Shown here piece after piece: positions 42,074-50,472 of a DNA stretch of 64,000 nt. A model generated the notes under the pieces. That model was not told where the DNA came from and ran no database searches. It worked only from the letters and a program-made list of their open reading frames with translations. The stretch is from Ferrovibrio sp046297595 (lineage in GTDB: Bacteria; Pseudomonadota; Alphaproteobacteria; Ferrovibrionales; Ferrovibrionaceae): assembly GCF_046297595.1 (NCBI RefSeq), contig NZ_JBKBHT010000001.1, positions 62,001-126,000 on the forward strand, given 5' to 3'. Both the position numbers and the translations under genes were made by a program. Each line of letters begins with the position of its first letter. Positions within the stretch are counted from its first letter, which is position 1.

Positions 42074-42952
42074 ATGGCCCCGCTGCCGCCCTTCTCCGCC
42101 GCCCTCAATGCCGCCCGCGCCGACAGCTACCGCGTCGGCGGCCACCAGGTGAGCTACGAGCTGCTCAGCACGCTGAAGCAGGCCAGCAGCCGCACGGGCG
42201 TCGACTTCGCCTATCTGGTCGCCCAGGCCGGGCAGGAGAGCGGCTTCCGCCCCGATGCCCAGGCGAAGACCAGTTCGGCGCGCGGCCTGTTCCAGTTCAT
42301 CGAAAGCACCTGGCTGGAGATGGTGCGCGATCATGGTGCCAAATACGGCCTGGCCGAACAGGCCGCCCAGATCAGCGCCGGCGGCGACGGCCGCCCGCGC
42401 GTGGCCGATACCGAGGCACGCAAATCCATCCTGGCCCTGCGCGACGATCCGCGCATCGCCGCCGCCATGGCCGCCGAATACGCGCGCAGCAACCAGCAGA
42501 TCCTCGCCCGCGAATTCGGCGTCGATGCGCAGAAGGTCGACCTCTATCTCGGCCATTTCCTCGGCGCGAACGGCGCCACGAAATTCCTTGCCGCCCTGAA
42601 GGATAATCCGGCACAGAACGCCGCCAGCCTGCTGCCCGAGGCCGCCGCCGCCAACCAGGGCGTGTTCTACACCTCGGAAGGCAAGGCGCGGTCGCTGGGC
42701 GACATCTACGCCTTCTTCAAGGACAAGCTGAACAGCAAGGCCACCGGCCTTGAAGCCGTGCCGCTGGACGATGCCGCCGCCATCGCGCGCAGCGGCGGCG
42801 CCGGCCGGTCATCGGTTCAGAGCCAGCTCGACGAGCAGCGCCGCCTCACCGATGCCAGCGTGAAGATGATGGCGATGGAAATGCTGCACAAGATGATGCT
42901 GGGCCGGGCCAACGCCTTCGGCCGCAGCAGCGATACCGACAGCAGCTGGTAA
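42074..42952 (+). CDS. Transglycosylase SLT-domain protein, flagellar-type
   Basis: This 292-aa protein has a soluble lytic transglycosylase-like domain at about 20-150. Catalytic Glu is in VAQAGQESGFRPDAQ, followed by SARGLFQFIESTWLEMVRDH, and a second block gives DLYLGHFLGANGATKFLAAL. There is no signal peptide. The C-terminal ~60 residues end in helical QRRLTDASVKMMAMEMLHKM and a Ser-rich tail. Similar signal-less transglycosylase proteins in alphaproteobacteria are linked to flagellar rod penetration of the wall. The gene ends three bases from the convergent dehydrogenase stop. Confidence 0.8.
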   Translation: MAPLPPFSAALNAARADSYRVGGHQVSYELLSTLKQASSRTGVDFAYLVAQAGQESGFRPDAQAKTSSARGLFQFIESTWLEMVRDHGAKYGLAEQAAQISAGGDGRPRVADTEARKSILALRDDPRIAAAMAAEYARSNQQILAREFGVDAQKVDLYLGHFLGANGATKFLAALKDNPAQNAASLLPEAAAANQGVFYTSEGKARSLGDIYAFFKDKLNSKATGLEAVPLDDAAAIARSGGAGRSSVQSQLDEQRRLTDASVKMMAMEMLHKMMLGRANAFGRSSDTDSSW

Positions 42953-42955
42953 GTA

Positions 42956-43894
42956 TTACACCACTTTCGTCAACACCGGCTGGCCGGCGAAGAACGCCAG
43001 GATATTCTTCAGCACCAGATCGCCCATCGCCTGCCGCGTGGCATGGGTGGCCGAGCCGACATGGGGCGCCAGCGTCACGCTGTCGAGTTTCCACAGCGCC
43101 TCGGGCACGTTCGGCTCGTCGGCGAACACGTCCAGCCCCGCCCCGGCCAGCTTGCCGTCCACCAGCGCCTGCACCAGCGCCGGCTCCACCACCACCGAGC
43201 CGCGCGCGATGTTGACCACATAGCCCTTCGGCCCCAGCGCGTCGATCACCGCCTGGTTCACCAGCCCTTCGGTTTCCTTGCCGCCCGGGCAGGCGACCAT
43301 CAGGATGTCGACATCCTTCGCCATCGCCACCAGGTTGTCGTAATAGCGCCAGGCAATGTCGGCCTTTTTGCGCGGGCCGAAATAGCTGATCTCGACATTG
43401 AAGGGTTCGGCGCGGCGCGCGATGGCCTGGCCGATGCGGCCCAGCCCCAGCACGCCCATCTTCTTGCCGCCGAGTTTGTCGGTGAGCGGGAATTTGTCCT
43501 TCGGCCAGCGGCCCTGGCGTACGAACTGGTCGCCCTGCGGAATGCGGCGCATCATGCCCAGCAGCAGCGCCATGGCGGTGTCGGCCACGTCGTCGGTCAG
43601 CACGTCGGGCGTGTTGGTCACCGTCACGCCGCGCTCCTTGGCGCAGCCGATATCGATGGAGTCGTAGCCCACGCCGAAACTGGAAATCATCTCCAGCTTG
43701 GGCAAGGCCTCGATCAGCGCACGATTGGCGCCGACGCCGCCCGAGGTGACCATGCCGCGCACATTGGGCGCCACCTGCTTCACCAGCGCGTCGCGGTCGG
43801 CCGCCTCCCACAGGCGATGCACCTTGAATTCCCGGTCCAGCACCTGCTGGATCGCCGGCGGCATGGCGGTGGTCTGCACGATCTCGACGGCCAT
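42956..43894 (-). CDS. 2-hydroxyacid dehydrogenase (GhrB/hydroxypyruvate reductase-like)
   Basis: This 312-aa D-isomer-specific 2-hydroxyacid dehydrogenase has the NAD(P) loop LGLGRIGQAIARRAEPFNVE. Catalytic residues are visible: Arg in NIARGSVVVEPALVQAL, Glu in DVFADEPNVPEAL and His in LAPHVGSATHATRQAM. The FGVGYDSIDIGCA motif of the family is present. Likely substrates are glyoxylate, hydroxypyruvate or 2-oxo-gluconate type acids. It is divergent from a sugar-acid dehydratase gene across about 175 bases, and a perfect palindrome sits 16 bases upstream of the ATG, suggesting shared regulation with the dehydratase. Confidence 0.9.
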   Translation of the reverse strand: MAVEIVQTTAMPPAIQQVLDREFKVHRLWEAADRDALVKQVAPNVRGMVTSGGVGANRALIEALPKLEMISSFGVGYDSIDIGCAKERGVTVTNTPDVLTDDVADTAMALLLGMMRRIPQGDQFVRQGRWPKDKFPLTDKLGGKKMGVLGLGRIGQAIARRAEPFNVEISYFGPRKKADIAWRYYDNLVAMAKDVDILMVACPGGKETEGLVNQAVIDALGPKGYVVNIARGSVVVEPALVQALVDGKLAGAGLDVFADEPNVPEALWKLDSVTLAPHVGSATHATRQAMGDLVLKNILAFFAGQPVLTKVV

Positions 43895-43909
43895 GGTCTC
43901 CTCCCTCTA

Positions 43910-43923
43910 ACTGATATATCAGT
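43910..43923. promoter_or_regulatory. Perfect palindrome between dehydrogenase and dehydratase genes
   Basis: ACTGATATATCAGT is a self-complementary 14-mer, 16 bases upstream of the dehydrogenase ATG and 146 bases from the dehydratase start. It resembles GntR-family (FadR-type) operators by its TGAT-AT-ATCA core. No GntR gene is adjacent in the window, so the binding protein is unassigned. Confidence 0.5.
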
Positions 43924-44068
43924 GGCAAACCTAGCGGCAGGGCCGGGTTTCCCGCAAGTCGCAGGCGCGGCGAACCAGATGGACCAATCCGCCCTGGACA
44001 TTCGGCCCGCGAGAGATTGACAGGCGGTGCGTGTTGTTCCGATCCTGCCCGCCCCACAGGAGTTCAGA

Positions 44069-45790
44069 ATGTCGAAGCCCTCGCCCAAAGGCATGCAGCG
44101 CAACCTCGCCAATTACGGCGATGCCGGTTTTTCCGTTTTCCTGCGCAAGGCCTTCATCAAGGCGCTGGGTTATACCGACGAGGCCCTCTCGCGCCCGATC
44201 ATCGGCATCGTTGATACGGCGTCCGGCTACAATGCCTGCCACCGCAACGTGCCCGAGCTGATCGAGGCGGCCTCGCGCGGCGTGATGCTGGCCGGCGGCA
44301 TCCCCGTGCCCTTCCCCGTGATCTCGATCCAGGAAAGCTTCGCCAATCCCACCAGCATGTATCTGCGCAACCTGATGGCCATGGACGCGGAAGAGATGAT
44401 CCGCGCCCAGCCGATGGATGCCGTGATCCTGCTCGGCGGCTGCGACAAGACCGTGCCGGCGCTTCTGATGGGCGCGGCCAGCGCCAACGTGCCGGCCATT
44501 ATGCTTGTAACGGGTCCCATGCTTGCAGGGTCATGGCGCGGCGAAAAGCTGGGCGCCTGCACCGATTGCCGCCGCTTCTGGGCGCGCTATCGCGCCGGCG
44601 AGATGACCGACGCCGAGATCAACGAGGTGAATGCCGAACTTGCCCCCACCATCGGCACCTGCGGCGTGATGGGTACGGCCAGCACCATGGCCCTGACGGT
44701 GGAAGCCATGGGCATGATGCTGCCCGGCGGCGCGGCCGTGCCGGCCGTGCATGCCGAACGCCGCCGCCTGGCCGAGCAGACCGGAGCGCGCGCCGTATCG
44801 ATGGCGGCCGAGGGCCTGACGCCCGACAAAATCATGACGCCGGCCGCGTTCAGGAATGCGCTGCGTGTTCTGCTCGCCGTGGGCGGCAGCACCAATGCGC
44901 TGATCCATCTCACCGCCATGGCGGGGCGGCTGGGCATTGGCATCGACCTTGAAGGCTTCGACAAACTCGGCCGCGAGACGCCGGTGCTGGTCGATCTCAA
45001 GCCCACCGGCCAGCATTACATGGAAGACCTCTACAAGGCCGGCGGCCTGACGCCGATCCTGCGCGAGCTGGGTCCGCTGATCGACCGCGCCTGCCTCACG
45101 GTCACGGGCAAAACGCTGGGCGAGAATATCGACGCCGCGCCGCAATCGTGGAAGCAGGACGTGATCCGGCCGCTTGGGAATCCCGTCTATGCCAACGGCG
45201 CGATGGCCGTTTTGCGCGGCAACCTCGCGCCCGACGGCGCCATCATCAAGCAGGCCGCCGCCACACAGAGCCTGTTGCAGCATGAAGGCCGCGCCGTGGT
45301 GTTCGACGGCCTGCCCGATCTGGCGGCACGGCTGGACTCACCCGACCTCGACGTGAAACCTGATGACATTCTGGTGCTGCGCAATGCCGGGCCGAAAGGC
45401 GCACCCGGCATGCCCGAGGCCGGCTATATCCCGATCCCCAAGAAACTGGCGTTACAGGGCGTGAAGGACATGGTGCGCATTTCCGATGCGCGCATGAGCG
45501 GCACGGCCTATGGCACCATCGTGCTGCATATCGCGCCGGAATCCGCAGCGGGAGGCCCGCTCGCCCTGGTGCAGACCGGCGACCGCATCCGGCTGGATAC
45601 TGCCGGCCGCCGCATCGACCTGCTGGTGGATGAGGCCGAACTGGCCCAGCGCCGCGCGGCATTGCCGCCCCTGCCAACGGGCACAGGCCGGCGCGGCTAC
45701 GAGAAACTCTATTTCGACAGCGTGACCCAGGCGGATAGCGGCTGCGACTTCGATTTCGCGGTGCCGGGGATCAGGGAATGGGTACGATAG
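44069..45790 (+). CDS. IlvD/Edd-family dehydratase, sugar-acid (arabonate-like) dehydratase
   Basis: This 573-aa dehydratase uses an iron-sulfur cluster to remove water from an aldonic acid or dihydroxy acid. Cluster and active-site Cys motifs are GGCDKTVPA, GACTDCRRFWARYRAGEM and GTCGVMGTASTMAL. The C-terminal part shows NAGPKGAPGMPEAGYIPIPK and ISDARMSGTAYGTIVLHIAP. The GACTDCRRFWARY block is more like L-arabonate/xylonate-type dehydratases than IlvD of branched-chain synthesis. The ATG at 44069 has AGGAG upstream. With the divergent 2-hydroxyacid dehydrogenase it suggests a sugar-acid breakdown locus. The specific sugar is not known. Confidence 0.88.
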   Translation: MSKPSPKGMQRNLANYGDAGFSVFLRKAFIKALGYTDEALSRPIIGIVDTASGYNACHRNVPELIEAASRGVMLAGGIPVPFPVISIQESFANPTSMYLRNLMAMDAEEMIRAQPMDAVILLGGCDKTVPALLMGAASANVPAIMLVTGPMLAGSWRGEKLGACTDCRRFWARYRAGEMTDAEINEVNAELAPTIGTCGVMGTASTMALTVEAMGMMLPGGAAVPAVHAERRRLAEQTGARAVSMAAEGLTPDKIMTPAAFRNALRVLLAVGGSTNALIHLTAMAGRLGIGIDLEGFDKLGRETPVLVDLKPTGQHYMEDLYKAGGLTPILRELGPLIDRACLTVTGKTLGENIDAAPQSWKQDVIRPLGNPVYANGAMAVLRGNLAPDGAIIKQAAATQSLLQHEGRAVVFDGLPDLAARLDSPDLDVKPDDILVLRNAGPKGAPGMPEAGYIPIPKKLALQGVKDMVRISDARMSGTAYGTIVLHIAPESAAGGPLALVQTGDRIRLDTAGRRIDLLVDEAELAQRRAALPPLPTGTGRRGYEKLYFDSVTQADSGCDFDFAVPGIREWVR

Positions 45791-45837
45791 CGAAAATAAT
45801 TGTTGTCGCTATGATGAGTGACTAACATCCACCTTGC

Positions 45838-46554
45838 ATGTGGAAGTTCATTATAAGGATAATTTGGACCGAAAGGAGCCTCGCTCAACGCGTCGGGCAG
45901 GCAATAGCATTTGGTCTGCCACAGTTAGCGGCGATACTAAGTCCATACCTTGGTGGCGCAACATTCCACTGGACGCATCTAACTCTAATCGGGTTCGCCG
46001 CTCTTTCATTTATTATTGCGTGGCACTGCCTTTCAAAAGCTTATGCTTACGAATTAGAAAAACAGCCTGTCTTTAAACATAATGTTCAATGGCTTGAGAA
46101 TAATCTCCAACTTTCGCTGAAAAATGCATCCAGTCGAAGCATAGAGAATTGCTGCGTCAAAGTTCGCAATCAACGTACATTAGACGGAAGCATGCTTATC
46201 GAGATGCAAAAGGTTTTGACACCACTGGATGGAGGACCATCCAGATTTACGATTGATCCGAATGATTGGCGTTATTTTAACTTCGCTCGCATTGCACGGA
46301 TCCGTGATCAAGAAACATTAGTAATTGGTCCAGATGAACATGGAAAATTTTATGAAGCCGCCGGGCGTGATTGCGCTGTAAAAATTGGCATAACCTTCAA
46401 AGATATCGCGATGCCTGTTTTTCATATTCTAATTAAATTGGATGCTAGTGAAGCTCGAATAGCTTCAAGACATGAAGCGAAATACTACAAAAATATTCGG
46501 CGGAGCAATCCAACCCCAAGGAAAATGCCAACAGAAGTAATTTTAGATGAATAG
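45838..46554 (+). CDS. AT-rich orphan gene, membrane-anchored hypothetical protein
   Basis: This 238-aa protein has two hydrophobic segments (about 25-45 and 48-66, LTLIGFAALSFIIAWHCLS) after a basic amphipathic start (MWKFIIRIIWTERSLAQRVG). A soluble C-terminal domain of about 165 residues follows, with Cys pair ENCCVKVRNQRTLDG and a predicted beta-rich middle (FTIDPNDWRYFNFARIARI). Two counted lines of 60 bases inside it are about 37% and 40% G+C against the mid-60s elsewhere, and codon third positions are A/T-rich, so recent transfer is likely. I do not recognise a family. It abuts two phased repeat arrays, and neither neighbour suggests its job. Confidence 0.7.
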   Translation: MWKFIIRIIWTERSLAQRVGQAIAFGLPQLAAILSPYLGGATFHWTHLTLIGFAALSFIIAWHCLSKAYAYELEKQPVFKHNVQWLENNLQLSLKNASSRSIENCCVKVRNQRTLDGSMLIEMQKVLTPLDGGPSRFTIDPNDWRYFNFARIARIRDQETLVIGPDEHGKFYEAAGRDCAVKIGITFKDIAMPVFHILIKLDASEARIASRHEAKYYKNIRRSNPTPRKMPTEVILDE

Positions 46555-46686
46555 ATTACTTCTTACGGCGAACCTTGAACCGGCCCTTCGCCGCCCTACT
46601 TAATTCTCATCGCTCTTGCCCATCGTGAATCAGCATGTCCGTGCCGGCCCGCCAGCCGGCATTTTGCATTTTCAGGCCCCGGCGCG

Positions 46687-46797
46687 AACGGGATCGAACT
46701 GGCCCTGAACGGGATCGAACGGGTATCCAACTGGATCGAACTGGCATCGAACCGGCCATCAACTGGCCCGAACTGGTCGCCAACCGGCCCCAACAGG
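46687..46797. repeat. Helically phased AAC-N-GG array, 11 units at 10-11 bp
   Basis: AACNGG (N mostly T, also G, C or A) begins at 46687, 46697, 46708, 46718, 46729, 46739, 46750, 46761, 46771, 46782 and 46792. The spacing alternates 10 and 11 bases, with a mean of 10.5. Equivalently it is a degenerate 21-bp tandem repeat made of two half-units. It lies in a 418-bp non-coding gap (46555-46972) between the AT-rich gene and a glycosyltransferase. The 130 bases before the array show no gene. Confidence 0.85.
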
Positions 46798-46816
46798 CCG
46801 CCGCTTCCGGCGCGGG

Positions 46817-46871
46817 ATTGGCCGGAATTGGCAATCATTGGCGATAATTGTCGATTATTGTCGATAATTGG
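46817..46871. repeat. Second phased array, ATTGG/ATTGT, six units at exactly 10 bp
   Basis: ATTG(G/T) starts at 46817, 46827, 46837, 46847, 46857 and 46867. The middle units alternate as GATAATTG, GATTATTG and GATAATTG. It follows the first array after a 25-base step and uses a related core. Together they form about 185 bases of phased repeats. About 100 bases beyond it, up to the glycosyltransferase stop, nothing further is seen. Confidence 0.85.
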
Positions 46872-46972
46872 CGAGGGTCTGGCCGGCCCGGAACACCGCC
46901 CTGGCCGTCACGCCACCGCCTTCGCCGGGCCGTGTCGCGCAGACCGGCCCAGCTTTATCAGCAGCTTGTCGG

Positions 46973-48034
46973 CTATTCCGCCGCCGCCGATGCCTTGCCG
47001 CCCTGGGCCATGGCCGCCGGCTCAGGTTTCGCCTTGGCCAGCGGCACGAGGTTGTTCAGGAACTGGTCGGTGCAGGCATCCCAGGAATACTGCAAAGCCA
47101 GCGCGCGGCACGCTTCGGGCGATTTGCCCAGCGCTTTTTTGATCGCCACCGCCAGGTCCTCGTGCAGGGCGCCCACCTCCGGGTGCGGCCCCACGATGTC
47201 GATGGGCCCGGTCACCGGATAGGCCGCCACCGGCACGCCCGAGGCCAAAGCCTCCAGCAGCACCAGGCCGAAAGTGTCGGTCAGGCTGGGGAAGACGAAC
47301 ACGTCGGCGGCGGCGAAATAGCTGGCCAGGTGGCCGTTCTCCAGATAGCCGGCGAACACGGCCTCGGGGTATTTGGCGCGATAGCCTTCCAGGTCGGGGC
47401 CGATGCCCACCACCAGCTTGGTGCCGTCGAGCTTGAGCTGCAGGAAGGCCTCGATGTTCTTGTCCACCACCACGCGGCCGGCATAGAGATAGATCGGCCG
47501 CGGCAGATCGAGGATGTCTTTCGGGCGCGGCTTGAAGCGTTCGATGTCCACGCCGCGCGACCAGGTCTTCAGGTTCCTGAAGCCCCAGTCCGACAGGCTC
47601 TTGGCCAGGCTGTCGGTCGCCACCATCACGCCGGCCGAGCCGCCATGGAACCAGCGCATGAAGGCATAGCTCCATTTCAGCGGCAGCTTCGTGCGCTCGT
47701 GAATATATTCGGGGAATTTGGTGTGATAGGCGGTGGTGAAGATCAGGCCGTTGCGCTTGCAGTATTTGCGCGCCGCCATGCCCAGCGGCCCCTCGGTGGC
47801 GATGTGGATCGCATCCGGGTTGAAGGCCTCGATCAGTTTCACCAGCCGGCGATAGGGCAGGATCGAAAGCTCGATCTCGGGGTAAGTGGGGCATGGCACG
47901 CGGCGGAACTGCTCCGGCCCGATTACCTCCACCACATGGCCGCGGCGCTCCAGCACCTCGCGGGTCTTGGTCAGGGTCCGCACCACGCCGTTCACCTGCG
48001 GGTGCCATGCATCGGAAACGATCAGAATGCGCAT
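46973..48034 (-). CDS. GT4-family glycosyltransferase (MgtA/SqdX-like)
   Basis: This 353-aa GT-B fold glycosyltransferase begins MRILIVSDAWHPQVNGVVRT, the donor-loop start typical of alpha-mannosyl or sulfoquinovosyl-type family 4 enzymes. The acceptor-side His is in IFTTAYHTKFPEYIHER. The nucleotide-sugar part has LYAGRVVVDKNIEAFLQL and the catalytic acidic motif FPSLTDTFGLVLLEALASG. The frame extends to 48079, but the ATG at 48034 starts the homology. Donor and acceptor are unknown; a membrane glycolipid role is plausible. It is divergent from the polyamine transporter operon. Confidence 0.88.
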   Translation of the reverse strand: MRILIVSDAWHPQVNGVVRTLTKTREVLERRGHVVEVIGPEQFRRVPCPTYPEIELSILPYRRLVKLIEAFNPDAIHIATEGPLGMAARKYCKRNGLIFTTAYHTKFPEYIHERTKLPLKWSYAFMRWFHGGSAGVMVATDSLAKSLSDWGFRNLKTWSRGVDIERFKPRPKDILDLPRPIYLYAGRVVVDKNIEAFLQLKLDGTKLVVGIGPDLEGYRAKYPEAVFAGYLENGHLASYFAAADVFVFPSLTDTFGLVLLEALASGVPVAAYPVTGPIDIVGPHPEVGALHEDLAVAIKKALGKSPEACRALALQYSWDACTDQFLNNLVPLAKAKPEPAAMAQGGKASAAAE

Positions 48035-48227
48035 GGATTGATCTCGCTTTTTTATCCGGGCCGACCAGCCGTGATTCACCGATTCCCGATCCCATCACGA
48101 TTCGATGACAGGGCGATGAAAGCCTGGGGATAAGTCGGAGACAGTCGTGACACCCGCGTGACAATCCACAGGGCTGCGCCGTCGCGCCGTTTCGCTCTGG
48201 AGGCCTGCTGAGCTGCGGCATCCGGCA

Positions 48228-48256
48228 TTGCTGCGACCGGCCGGCCTTGTCATAAT
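48228..48256 (+). promoter_or_regulatory. Candidate sigma-70 promoter of the pot operon
   Basis: TTGCTG (48228-48233), a 17-base spacer and CATAAT (48251-48256) lie 24 bases before the binding-protein ATG. A GGGGAG ribosome site is at 48269-48274. Confidence 0.5.
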
Positions 48257-48280
48257 TCGGCCATCCACGGGGAGCCGACC

Positions 48281-49390
48281 ATGCGCCACAGCCGTCCTTT
48301 CGCCATCCTTGCCGCCGCCGCCCTCGCCCTGGCGGTCGCCGCCTTCGGCCCGGCCGTCCGGGCCCAGGACAAGGTGGTGAACATCTACAACTGGTCGGAT
48401 TACATCGATCCGCAGGTGCTGAAGGATTTCGAGGCCGAGACCGGCATCCGCGTGCGCTACGACGTCTACGATTCCAACGACACGCTGGAATCCAAGCTGC
48501 TGGCCGGCAAGACCGGCTACGACATCGTGGTGCCGACGCAATACTACATGGCGCGCCAGGTGCAGGCCAAACTGCTGCGGCCGCTCGACAAGGCCAAGAT
48601 CCCCAACCTGAAGAATCTCGACCCCGAGCTGATGCAGCGTCTGGCGAAGTTCGACCCGGAGAACAGACACGCCGCCATCTATCTGTGGGGCACAAGCGGC
48701 ATTGGCCTGAACCCCGACAAGATCAAGCAGCGCATGCCCAACCCGCCGGCCAATTCCCTGCGCATGCTGTTCGATCCGGCGGTGGTGTCGAAATTCGCCG
48801 ATTGCGGGGTGGTGGTGCTGGATGCGCCCGACGAGCTGATGACGGCGGCGCTGAAATATCTCGGCCTCGATCCCAACGCCAAGGATGCCGACAGCATCGG
48901 CAAGGCCGAGGCCGTGCTGATGAAGGTGCGGCCCTATATCCGCAAATTCCACTCCTCGCAGTACATCAACGATCTGGCCAATGGCGATGCCTGCCTGGCC
49001 TATGGTTTCTCGGGCGATATCCTGCAGGCCCGCACCCGCGCCGAGGAAGCCAAGAAGGGCGTGCGCGTGCAATACCTGCTGCCCAAGGAAGGCGCGCAGC
49101 AATGGTTCGACGTGATGGCGATTCCCGCCGATGCGCCGAATGCCGACAACGCCCATGCCTTCATCAACTACATCCTGCAGCCCAAGGTGATCGCGAAAAT
49201 CACCAATGCCGTGCAGTATCCCAATGCCGTCCCGGCCTCGCTGCCCTTCGTCGACAAGGAGGCGATGGCAGACAAGGACGTGTTCCCCACCGCCGAGATC
49301 ATCAAGACGCTGTATACCGTGCAGCCCTTCAACCAGAGCGAACAGCGCCTGCTGACCCGCGCCTGGACCCGCGTGAAGGGCGGCAACTGA
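48281..49390 (+). CDS. potF: Polyamine-binding periplasmic protein (PotF/PotD-like)
   Basis: This 369-aa substrate-binding protein has a signal peptide (residues 1-27, FAILAAAALALAVAAFGP, cleaved near VRA-QD). The polyamine-binder signature VVNIYNWSDYIDPQVLKDFE starts the mature chain. GYDIVVPTQYYMARQV, YLWGTSGIGLNPDKI and LAYGFSGDILQA follow. The acidic-binding residues of PotF-type proteins lie in WSDYID and related loops. It is first in an operon with an ATPase and two permeases, so it is the specificity component for putrescine or related polyamine uptake. Exact preference cannot be told. Confidence 0.93.
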   Translation: MRHSRPFAILAAAALALAVAAFGPAVRAQDKVVNIYNWSDYIDPQVLKDFEAETGIRVRYDVYDSNDTLESKLLAGKTGYDIVVPTQYYMARQVQAKLLRPLDKAKIPNLKNLDPELMQRLAKFDPENRHAAIYLWGTSGIGLNPDKIKQRMPNPPANSLRMLFDPAVVSKFADCGVVVLDAPDELMTAALKYLGLDPNAKDADSIGKAEAVLMKVRPYIRKFHSSQYINDLANGDACLAYGFSGDILQARTRAEEAKKGVRVQYLLPKEGAQQWFDVMAIPADAPNADNAHAFINYILQPKVIAKITNAVQYPNAVPASLPFVDKEAMADKDVFPTAEIIKTLYTVQPFNQSEQRLLTRAWTRVKGGN

Positions 49391-49394
49391 GATC

Positions 49395-50471
49395 ATGGCG
49401 CTGCTGGAGCTGCGCGGCGTCGCCAAGCAATACGGTGGCGAAACGGCGGTCGATGCCATCGACCTGAATGTCGAGGCCGGGGAAATCCTGGTCCTGCTCG
49501 GCCCTTCGGGCTGCGGCAAGTCCACCCTGCTGCGCATGATCGCCGGCCTGGAACTGCCCGATGGCGGCCGCATCCTGCTGGATGGGCAGGACATCACATC
49601 CCTGCCCGCCTATCGCCGGCCGGTGAACATGATGTTCCAGTCCTATGCCTTGTTCCCGCATCTTTCGGTGCGCGACAACATCGCCTTCGGCCTGCGCCGC
49701 GAGGGCCTGCCTTCGCCTGAAATCACCACGCGCGTGGATGAGGCCATGGCGATGCTCGAGATCGCCGGCTTCGCCGGCCGCAAACCTGATCAGCTTTCCG
49801 GCGGCCAGCAGCAGCGTGTTGCGCTGGCCCGCGCGCTGGTGAAACGGCCGCGCCTGCTGCTGCTGGATGAACCGCTCGGCGCGCTCGACAAGCGCCTGCG
49901 CCAGCAGACCCAGGCCGAACTGCGCCGGCTCAACCGCCAGACCGGCATCGCCTTCGTGTTTGTGACCCACGACAACGACGAAGCCATGGCGCTGGCCGAC
50001 CGCATCGCCGTGATGCAGGCCGGCCGCCTGCGCCAGGTGGATCATCCGCGCCGCATCTATGATCGCCCGGTGGATCGTTTCGTCGCTAGCCTGATGTGCG
50101 ACATCAACCTGTTCGACGCCGAGGTGCAGGCCGAAAGCGGCGACCTCGTTGTTGCCAAGGCCGGCAGCCTAGACCTGCGTTTTCCCGCCGATGCCACGCC
50201 GCGCGCGGCCGGCGGCCGGCAGTTGCTCGGCCTGCGGCTGGAGCAGATCGAGATTTCGCGCGAACCCCTGCCCGCCGCGCCCAACACGGCCTCGGGTGTG
50301 GTCACCGATATCGAGTATATCGGCGACATGACCACCATCGCGGCGAAGCTGGCCGATGGCCGCATCCTCAAGGCCTCGCAGCTCAACGCCATCCACGAGC
50401 CGCTGCTGGAGCTGGACCAGACCGTCTGGCTGCAATGGGAAGCGGCCGCCGTGATTCCGCTGGCCGACTGA
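49395..50471 (+). CDS. potG: Polyamine ABC transporter ATPase (PotG/PotA-like)
   Basis: This 358-aa ABC ATPase has Walker A LLGPSGCGKSTLLRMIAGLE, the Q-loop MMFQSYALFPHLSVRDNI, signature LSGGQQQRVALARALVKRP and Walker B LLLDEPLGALDKRLR with the following VTHDNDEAMALADR. A C-terminal TOBE domain (about 265-355, LGLRLEQIEIS, IEYIGDMTTIAAKLADGR) is typical of the polyamine/spermidine group. It begins four bases after the binding protein stop and one base before the first permease start. Confidence 0.95.
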   Translation: MALLELRGVAKQYGGETAVDAIDLNVEAGEILVLLGPSGCGKSTLLRMIAGLELPDGGRILLDGQDITSLPAYRRPVNMMFQSYALFPHLSVRDNIAFGLRREGLPSPEITTRVDEAMAMLEIAGFAGRKPDQLSGGQQQRVALARALVKRPRLLLLDEPLGALDKRLRQQTQAELRRLNRQTGIAFVFVTHDNDEAMALADRIAVMQAGRLRQVDHPRRIYDRPVDRFVASLMCDINLFDAEVQAESGDLVVAKAGSLDLRFPADATPRAAGGRQLLGLRLEQIEISREPLPAAPNTASGVVTDIEYIGDMTTIAAKLADGRILKASQLNAIHEPLLELDQTVWLQWEAAAVIPLAD

Positions 50472-50472
50472 G

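Noticed and set aside
46635..46847. 70-codon plus-strand frame across the phased repeats (repeating DRTG units) and minus-strand frames with SIPF units
   Set aside because: The repeat is open in several frames simply because it lacks stop codons. There is no ribosome site or natural protein pattern, and a 21-bp period yields 7-residue repeats in any frame.
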